Of a DNA stretch of 64,000 bases, positions 54,181-61,400 are shown piece by piece. The notes below the pieces were generated by a model that was not told where the DNA came from, ran no database searches, and was given only the letters and a program-made list of their open reading frames with translations. The stretch spans positions 326,163 through 390,162 of the forward strand of contig NZ_VTZS01000005.1 in NCBI RefSeq assembly GCF_008367235.1. The letters run 5' to 3'. This stretch comes from Pareuzebyella sediminis (GTDB taxonomy: Bacteria > Bacteroidota > Bacteroidia > Flavobacteriales > Flavobacteriaceae). Both the position numbers and the translations under genes were made by a program. The first letter of the stretch is position 1. Each line of letters begins with the position of its first letter.

Positions 54181-57100
54181 ATGCGGGGCAAACTATGCTT
54201 ACTATTTTTAATAAGCTCAGTTGGGCTGTTTGGTCAAACTGTCTTTTGGTCGGAGAATTTTAATACATATGCCGATGGTAGCGAAAACGGTACTGCTTCT
54301 GGTGCCCAGGCTACAAATTGGTCGACAACTTTAACGGGTGATGTTTGGGTTCAGGGCGGGCGTATCGAAGCAAATAATCTTGGAACGGAAGGCATTTGGT
54401 TGACAGACCCTATAGATATTTCACTATACACAGGTGTGAACTTCAGCTTAGATGTAGCCACCATGTCCAATACCGATCAATTTGAAGCAGGTTCCGACTA
54501 TTTTATCGGAGAATATCGAATTGATGGTAGCGGTGGATGGGTACAATTCGAAAATGCCTCTGGAGATGGCAATCCCTTCGATCCTCTGAACAGCTCATAT
54601 GCTGTATCTCTTCCTACGACGGGCAGTACTCTCGAAATTCGGGTTCGTTTTTACAATACCGCAGGTAATGAATACTATTACATTGATAATGTACAGGTTG
54701 AGGGAAGCCCTTCGGGCTGTAGCAATACATTGGATTATGAGTTTTACGACAGCGTTCCTACTGGAAACACGGTAGATAATATTCCCACTACAGGAGCCCT
54801 TTCAACGGGTACGGTTTCCAACTTTGACGTAGATGCATTGCAAAATGCCGTAGACCCGGGGGATACGAATTCCTTTTCAATCCGGTATACGGGTTATATC
54901 GAAATTCAGACGGCTGGTTCTTATACCTTTTATACAAGCTCCGATGATGGGTCTAAACTGTTTATTGATGGAGTTGAAATTGTAGATAACGACGGCAACC
55001 ATGGGAACCAAGAACGATCTGGTACGGTTTCACTTGATACTGGACTTTATCCTATTGAGGTCCTTTTCTATGAAAATTCAGGGGGGGAAACCCTTACGGT
55101 ACAGTATCAGGGGCCTTCCATAAGCAAACAGAATATTCCTTTTTCACGTTTGTATGCCACCTGCTCGGGTTCGGGCATCGATACCGATGGCGATGGAATC
55201 AATGACGATTCCGATATCGATGATGATAATGATGGTATTGTAGATGCCGATGAATGCGGTGCGACGACGGGTGGGTTCGTTCAGACAGCAACGAGTGTTT
55301 CGTATTTCTCCAATACAAGTGATGCGGGAGGAGACCCCGGGACTTCTTATGCGGCCAATCCGACCACTTGGCCAGGAGGTACATCGTATCTGCTTCTTGA
55401 TTTTGGTACTTTGGTTGCGATAGGAACTACAGTAGATGTTTATATTGGTGCAGACCCTGCTGTTTCGGATTCCGATATGCAGGTGCAACGAACCAATTCA
55501 AGTGGTACAACCAATGATGGGTACCTTGCCGATGGAAATAATACTACTCCCGGAAGCATCCGGCAAGTATCTTTTACAATCACAGGCACCGCGGTTAGAT
55601 ATATCCGAGTAGTGGCCTGGAATCAGGGAGCGAGGGTTTATGGCGCTCAATATGGGGGTGGAGGGTGTAGTGACCTGGATACCGACAGTGATGGAATTCC
55701 AAATAGATTAGATCTGGATAGCGATAGTGACGGAATTCCTGACAACGTAGAAGCCCAGGACAGTAATTCCTATATAGCTCCTTCAGGTTTAGATGCAAAT
55801 TCTGACGGTCTCGATGATGCCTATGGCCCCACTGGTATCAGTACCCAAGACTGGGACGGGGACACAACCCCCGATTTTCTGGATACGGATAGTGATGATG
55901 ATGCGACAGGCGATGTAATTGAATCCGGACTATCTATTTCGAACTCGGATTCCGATAATGATGGATTGGATGATGCTGTCGATGCAACATCAGGGTATTC
56001 AGATCCTGCAGGTACGGTAGATGATCCGACTTCAAGCCCCGTTAGACTTACCGATGTGGATATGGATGTCGGGAGTGGGGGTGATTTGGACTACCGGGAT
56101 ATTTCGGTGACCAATGATCCACCGACCTTGACGGTCACCGGTGACCAGAATTATTGCCCCTTGACTTCCCAACCCATTGTGGAATCCATTAGCATAACAG
56201 ATCCCGATGATACCACAACGACCGGTGTTTACATTCAGATTTCCGGGAACTACGTGAATGGGGAAGATTTGCTTACCCTAACGGGATCTCATCCAGGAAT
56301 TACGGCAAGTTGGGATGCCACTGAGGGAGAGCTTACCCTCTTGGGCCCAGCGTCCTATAGCGATTTTGAAGCGGCGATCCTCAATGTTGAATTTTCAAGT
56401 ACTTCGCCATCCCCAACAGGAACACGCTCCTTCTCCATTACAGTAGGAGAGGCGAACTATTTACCCTCAACCGGACATTATTATCTGTATGTGGAAGACC
56501 TTGGAATAACCTGGACGGATGCGAATGCGGCCGCTAGCGCCAGTACGTATTTTGGATTACAGGGGTATTTAGCCACCCTTACCTCTCAGGCTGAAGCTGA
56601 TTTTTCAGGAACACAGGCAGCCGGTACCGGCTGGATTGGGGGTAGTGATGCTGCCACAGAGGGTACGTGGGAATGGGTTACGGGCCCTGAGGCGGGAACC
56701 GTGTTTTGGAACGGGACAGCAGGAGGCAGTAGCCCAAATTTTGCCTTTTGGAATAATGCAGAGCCCAATCAGTCAGGTGACGAAGATTATGCCCATATTA
56801 CCCATCCAAACGTAAATCCTAACGGTTCATGGAACGACCTTTCCAATACCGGTGCGGCTTCAGGAAACTACCAACCGCAAGGTTATGTCGTAGAATATGG
56901 AGGAATGCCGGGTGACCCCGTTTTAAATATAACCGGAGTAACTACGCTGACCATGTTGGCGACACCTACCGTAAATACTCAATCCACAAATCGGTCTATC
57001 TGCCCGAATACCGATGCTTCATTTTCCGTGACAACATCCGGAGCCAATGCTTTTCAATGGCAAGTTTTTAGCGGCGGATCGTGGGCAGACCTTACGGATG

Positions 57101-57831
57101 ACACTACTTATGCAGGTACGTCCACAGAAACGCTTTCTATTTCTGCTGCAACTTTAGCAATGAACGGCAATCAATATAGACTTCATTTGATAGGATGCGC
57201 AGATAATTACTCTAATACGGTAACGCTCACTGTGGAGGATGTTACCAATCCTACGGCAAGCAACCCCGCAGGTCTTATCATGTACTGTAATGCAGAGGTA
57301 CCTGTACCAGATATTAATGTCGTAACCGACGAAGCTGATAATTGTACTGTTAACCCATTGGTTACGTTTATCGGAGAGGCCTCCGATGGAGGAACGAATC
57401 CAGAAATAATTACACGTACATACAGAATTAGTGATAATCAAGGCAATAGCATTGATGTTACCCAAACCATAACCATAAATCATATCACGATTACTTCCCA
57501 ACCTTCAGATTTACAGGTTTTTGTAGGAGCAAATGCGACCTTCAGCGTAACTACCACAAATGTGGATACCTATCAGTGGCAGGTAAGTACGGATAGTGGT
57601 GGAACATTTAACAATATCTTTGATGGGGCGGACTATATAGGTACGACGAGCAATACAATGACCGTTGTTCAACCTGGGATTGCAAAGAACGGATATTTGT
57701 ATCGAATTTTAGTTTCCAATAGTGGTTCGGGTGGTTGTGTGCCTTTAAACTCAGGTAACGCCCTTCTTTCTGTGAAGCCTGCCACCGTAATAACGAATAG
57801 ACGAATAACAATTCGTGTTGATAAACAATGA
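54181..57831 (+). CDS. Large secreted surface protein with PA14, type-3 repeat, C-type lectin and Ig-like domains
   Basis: A 1216-residue protein. The ATG at 54181 gives a clean signal peptide (MRGKLCLLFLISSVGLFGQ); the ATG at 54091 would place 30 residues before it. A beta-sandwich leads to a PA14 domain (about residues 181-323, YTGYIEIQTAGSYTFYTSSDDGSKLFIDG), which in other proteins binds glycans. Type-3 calcium repeats (about 335-640, DTDGDGINDDSDIDDDNDGI) and a C-type-lectin domain (about 755-910, YLATLTSQAEADFSG, GWIGGSDAATEGTWEWVTG, NFAFWNNAEPNQSGDEDYAHI) follow. Two Ig-like units and the tail VITNRRITIRVDKQ end it. No known T9SS C-terminal domain is visible. It is 184 nt after the previous surface gene, in the same direction. 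Confidence 0.85.
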   Translation: MRGKLCLLFLISSVGLFGQTVFWSENFNTYADGSENGTASGAQATNWSTTLTGDVWVQGGRIEANNLGTEGIWLTDPIDISLYTGVNFSLDVATMSNTDQFEAGSDYFIGEYRIDGSGGWVQFENASGDGNPFDPLNSSYAVSLPTTGSTLEIRVRFYNTAGNEYYYIDNVQVEGSPSGCSNTLDYEFYDSVPTGNTVDNIPTTGALSTGTVSNFDVDALQNAVDPGDTNSFSIRYTGYIEIQTAGSYTFYTSSDDGSKLFIDGVEIVDNDGNHGNQERSGTVSLDTGLYPIEVLFYENSGGETLTVQYQGPSISKQNIPFSRLYATCSGSGIDTDGDGINDDSDIDDDNDGIVDADECGATTGGFVQTATSVSYFSNTSDAGGDPGTSYAANPTTWPGGTSYLLLDFGTLVAIGTTVDVYIGADPAVSDSDMQVQRTNSSGTTNDGYLADGNNTTPGSIRQVSFTITGTAVRYIRVVAWNQGARVYGAQYGGGGCSDLDTDSDGIPNRLDLDSDSDGIPDNVEAQDSNSYIAPSGLDANSDGLDDAYGPTGISTQDWDGDTTPDFLDTDSDDDATGDVIESGLSISNSDSDNDGLDDAVDATSGYSDPAGTVDDPTSSPVRLTDVDMDVGSGGDLDYRDISVTNDPPTLTVTGDQNYCPLTSQPIVESISITDPDDTTTTGVYIQISGNYVNGEDLLTLTGSHPGITASWDATEGELTLLGPASYSDFEAAILNVEFSSTSPSPTGTRSFSITVGEANYLPSTGHYYLYVEDLGITWTDANAAASASTYFGLQGYLATLTSQAEADFSGTQAAGTGWIGGSDAATEGTWEWVTGPEAGTVFWNGTAGGSSPNFAFWNNAEPNQSGDEDYAHITHPNVNPNGSWNDLSNTGAASGNYQPQGYVVEYGGMPGDPVLNITGVTTLTMLATPTVNTQSTNRSICPNTDASFSVTTSGANAFQWQVFSGGSWADLTDDTTYAGTSTETLSISAATLAMNGNQYRLHLIGCADNYSNTVTLTVEDVTNPTASNPAGLIMYCNAEVPVPDINVVTDEADNCTVNPLVTFIGEASDGGTNPEIITRTYRISDNQGNSIDVTQTITINHITITSQPSDLQVFVGANATFSVTTTNVDTYQWQVSTDSGGTFNNIFDGADYIGTTSNTMTVVQPGIAKNGYLYRILVSNSGSGGCVPLNSGNALLSVKPATVITNRRITIRVDKQ

Positions 57832-58417
57832 TTTATGGTTTCTTTCTAAATCGAAAGTACACCAACACATCTCCTTAATAGTTTTTCAATGGGCTGCTCC
57901 TAATAGAAATTAAAAGGGCCATGGTTTTTATGCTCAAAAGAGGGTAGCTCTTTGGGAAATTACGAATGAATCTTCCTACATATCCACTCGCTCAGGTACT
58001 GATAACAGGGTTCTTATCGATGAAAGAATACTTAAAAGAACGATTTTTTTTTCATTGAAACCTCATTTTTTCCTTAGTAGACCGTGCATTTCATCGATTA
58101 CACAACAATTATTTTTCAATGGTAGTACTTAAATTAATTTTGTAGGGTGTGTAAAATCCGTTAGACCCAAGTTGACGACTGCACATCCCAAAGTATGAAT
58201 AACTTAACCGAACCAAACCCAGGTTTTCTTCTGGAAAACCATATGGCATTTAGAACGAATCATCGTTCTCTTCCCTTTTGTAAGGAGTGTCTATTCTAGA
58301 CATGGTTTCTACAAGTATTCAGCTTTAAAGTTTTAAGAATGAAAATTTTGTACAGCTAAGCAGTACAAAGCAATAACGAAGAGTTTGAATTATACAATTA
58401 TAAGTAAAGTTTTGGCC
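57832..58417 (+). other. Intergenic region and long 5' leader of the giant repeat gene
   Basis: No gene is seen. TTACACAACA (58098-58107) and, 27 nt on, TAATTTTG (58135-58142) form a candidate promoter, again without a TTG box. If correct, the transcript has a leader of about 270 nt. It holds two perfect small hairpins: GGTTTTC/GAAAACC (58222-58240) and GAACGA/TCGTTC (58253-58268). Confidence 0.5.
58098..58142 (+). promoter_or_regulatory. Candidate promoter of the giant repeat gene
   Basis: TTACACAACA at 58098-58107 and TAATTTTG at 58135-58142, separated by 27 nt. The same pair with a 28-nt gap precedes the surface gene at 50238. Confidence 0.5.
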
Positions 58418-61400
58418 ATGAGGAGAATATGTGCACTACTACTTTTTCTGTTTTCTGGAATAGCAATTGCCCAAACTACGGTTACTTTGGAGGACCAATG
58501 TAATTGTGAGGTGCTAAGCGGTCCTGACGTTACCGCTCCAGGAATGACAACCCCAACAGGTGCCGATACCGGAGACATTTATGTGAATACTAACACCGGT
58601 ACTATTTACTTTTGGGATGGTAATTCATGGGAGTTAACTTCCTCCGATAATCAACAATTGCAAGGTTTTACCTTCGATTCGTTAACAGGGGAGTTGCGAC
58701 TCACACTGGAGAATGGCGGAACTTCTAGCATAATTTTACCCTTGGAAACCTTGACCACCATGACCGGAGTAGCTCCAGTTGGTAACGCGATAGGGATTTA
58801 TGAGAATGAAAACGGTGATTTGGTTACTATAAATGAAACGATCACCTCGATGACCGACAACGGCGACGGCAACGTGACCCTTGTCAACGAGGCCGGGGCG
58901 ACGATGACGGTTGCCAAGTCTGACATCACTGCGAACCCCGACGGCACCTATACCTTTACGAACAACGACGGCACCGACGTGACCATCGACACCAACGGCA
59001 TTGAGATCACCAACGTGATCCCGGGCAACAGGATCGCGACGGTAACGGAGGCCGACGGGACCACGGTTGACATCGACGAGACGGTGACCGATATCACGGG
59101 CACCTCCGTTACGGGCAACGAGATCGGGGTCTATCAAAAGGAGGACGGCACGACGGTATCGATCCAGGAGACGATCACCTCGATGACCGACAACGGCGAC
59201 GGCAACGTGACCCTTGTCAACGAGGCCGGGGCGACGATGACGGTTGCCAAGTCTGACATCACTGCGAACCCCGACGGCACCTATACCTTTACGAATAACG
59301 ACGGCACCGACGTGACCATCGACACCAACGGCATTGAGATCACCAACGTGATCCCGGGCAACAGGATCGCGACGGTAACGGAGGCCGACGGGACCACGGT
59401 TGACATCGACGAGACTATCACTACCTTGTCCACGCTAGATGGCGTGAACTTTACCTATACTTCCGAGGATGGAACGCCAACCGTTTTTGACGGTACGGAC
59501 GATCAGGATGCGAGCGAGGTCAACCTTACGAACCCCATCGACGTAGACGGCGATACAATCGATGAGAGCACTGTAGAAGAGGCTATAGCCGATTTGGCCA
59601 ATAATAGCAGTGACAACCAAGATCTGACGGGCGCCACTTTAAGTGGCTTGAACGAATTGCAAATTGACATTGAGGACGGAAACTCCGCTACGGTCGATCT
59701 TTCCTCCCTAAGCGAAACCGTTACTGCCGGTACAGGCGCTGTGACCGTCACTGATGACGGTAATGGTAATTATACCGTCAATTCGACCGATTTGGATGAG
59801 GATTTAACGAATGAACTTACGTTGATTGGTTCGGGAGCTCCGGCAGTTACCCCTAGCAATGCTGGGGTAACTTATGTCGACGATGTGGCTGGTCAGCTTT
59901 ATGTGTGGGACGGTGCAGCCTGGAATCAGGTTGGTGGCAATGCTTCACCCGACTTGGATGGAGACCCGAACAACGAGTTCCAGACACTTTCGCAGTTGGG
60001 CACGGACGTGACCCTTAGCGACGGGGGCGGCACCATATCGGTGGCCGACAACGACGACGACCCGAACAACGAGATCCAGGACCTTTCGTATAATCCTGCT
60101 ACCCAGATATTGAACATAACGAACAACGCCACGGCTACGGACATCGACCTAAGTGGGCTTGACACGGACACGCAGTACACTGCGGGCACGGGGCTCAACC
60201 TTGTGGGTACCGAGTTCAGTGCCGACCCGAGCCTTGCCACGGACGCCGAGGTTGCCGCTGCGGTAGCTGCGAGCGACGCCCTTGATCTGGACAAGGTGAT
60301 CGGCAACGAATCGGTGACGGGGCTGACCTTTGATGGAGGGACCTCGGTCTTGACGCTCACCCAGGATGGCGCTGCAAACCAAACGGTTAATTTAGGGGCA
60401 TTGGACACGGACACGCAGTACACTGCGGGCGACGGACTGAACCTTGACGGGAGCAACGAGTTCACGGCGGTGGCCAGTCCTGACGCGGGCAACGCAACGG
60501 AGGTACGTGCCAACGGTATTTTCTCGACGGACGACCAAGACGCATCGGAAGTGTCCTATGACGGGAGTGTTACGGGCCTTGGAGGCGATGTGCAGGCCGC
60601 TATCGACAATTTGGCGGGCCAGGTGGACGACGACGTAAGCGTGACGAATACGATAACAGGTAATAGGATAGCGACCATTTCCGAACCGGGTATAACTCCA
60701 GTTGACATAGAAGAGACAATAACTACATTGGATACCGTTGACAGCGAGACATATACCTATAGATCTGAGAACGGAACCGAAACAAGTTTCGATGGTACGG
60801 ACGACCAGGACGCGAGCCAAGTGAATTTGGCGACCCCCGTTGACATAGACGGCGACAGTAGCGATGAGACTACCGTTGAGGAAGCTATCACGGCCTTGGC
60901 GGCGAGCAGTTCGGACAACCAACAGATCAGCGGTAGTGTTACAACGCCCAACGAGCTTGTGAACATAGCCCTCGAAAGAGGTGGAAGTACAAATATAGAT
61001 ATTCGCGACGGGGACAGTGACGATACGAACGAGATACAGGACGCCAGCGAGGTGAGCTTTGACAACAGTGCGACTTCACTTACGGGAAGCACGGTACAGG
61101 CGGCCCTGGAGGAATTGGACGGAAATATTGGTTCGAGCGAGCTTACCACGACGGTCTCCGAGGGGAACGGAGTGGACATCGTATCGAGTACCTCTGGCAA
61201 CAATACGGACTATGAGGTAACGGTGAACGTTGGCGAGCTTACCGGCGACGGCAACGTGACCTCCACGAACGCTACGATAGACATCACGGGAGGGAACGCT
61301 TCCACATTGAACGATGTGACCTTGGACGTTGCGGACAATGCGATCACCAATGCCAAGATGGCCGACAACGCCATTACCACGACGGAGATATTGGACGGCA

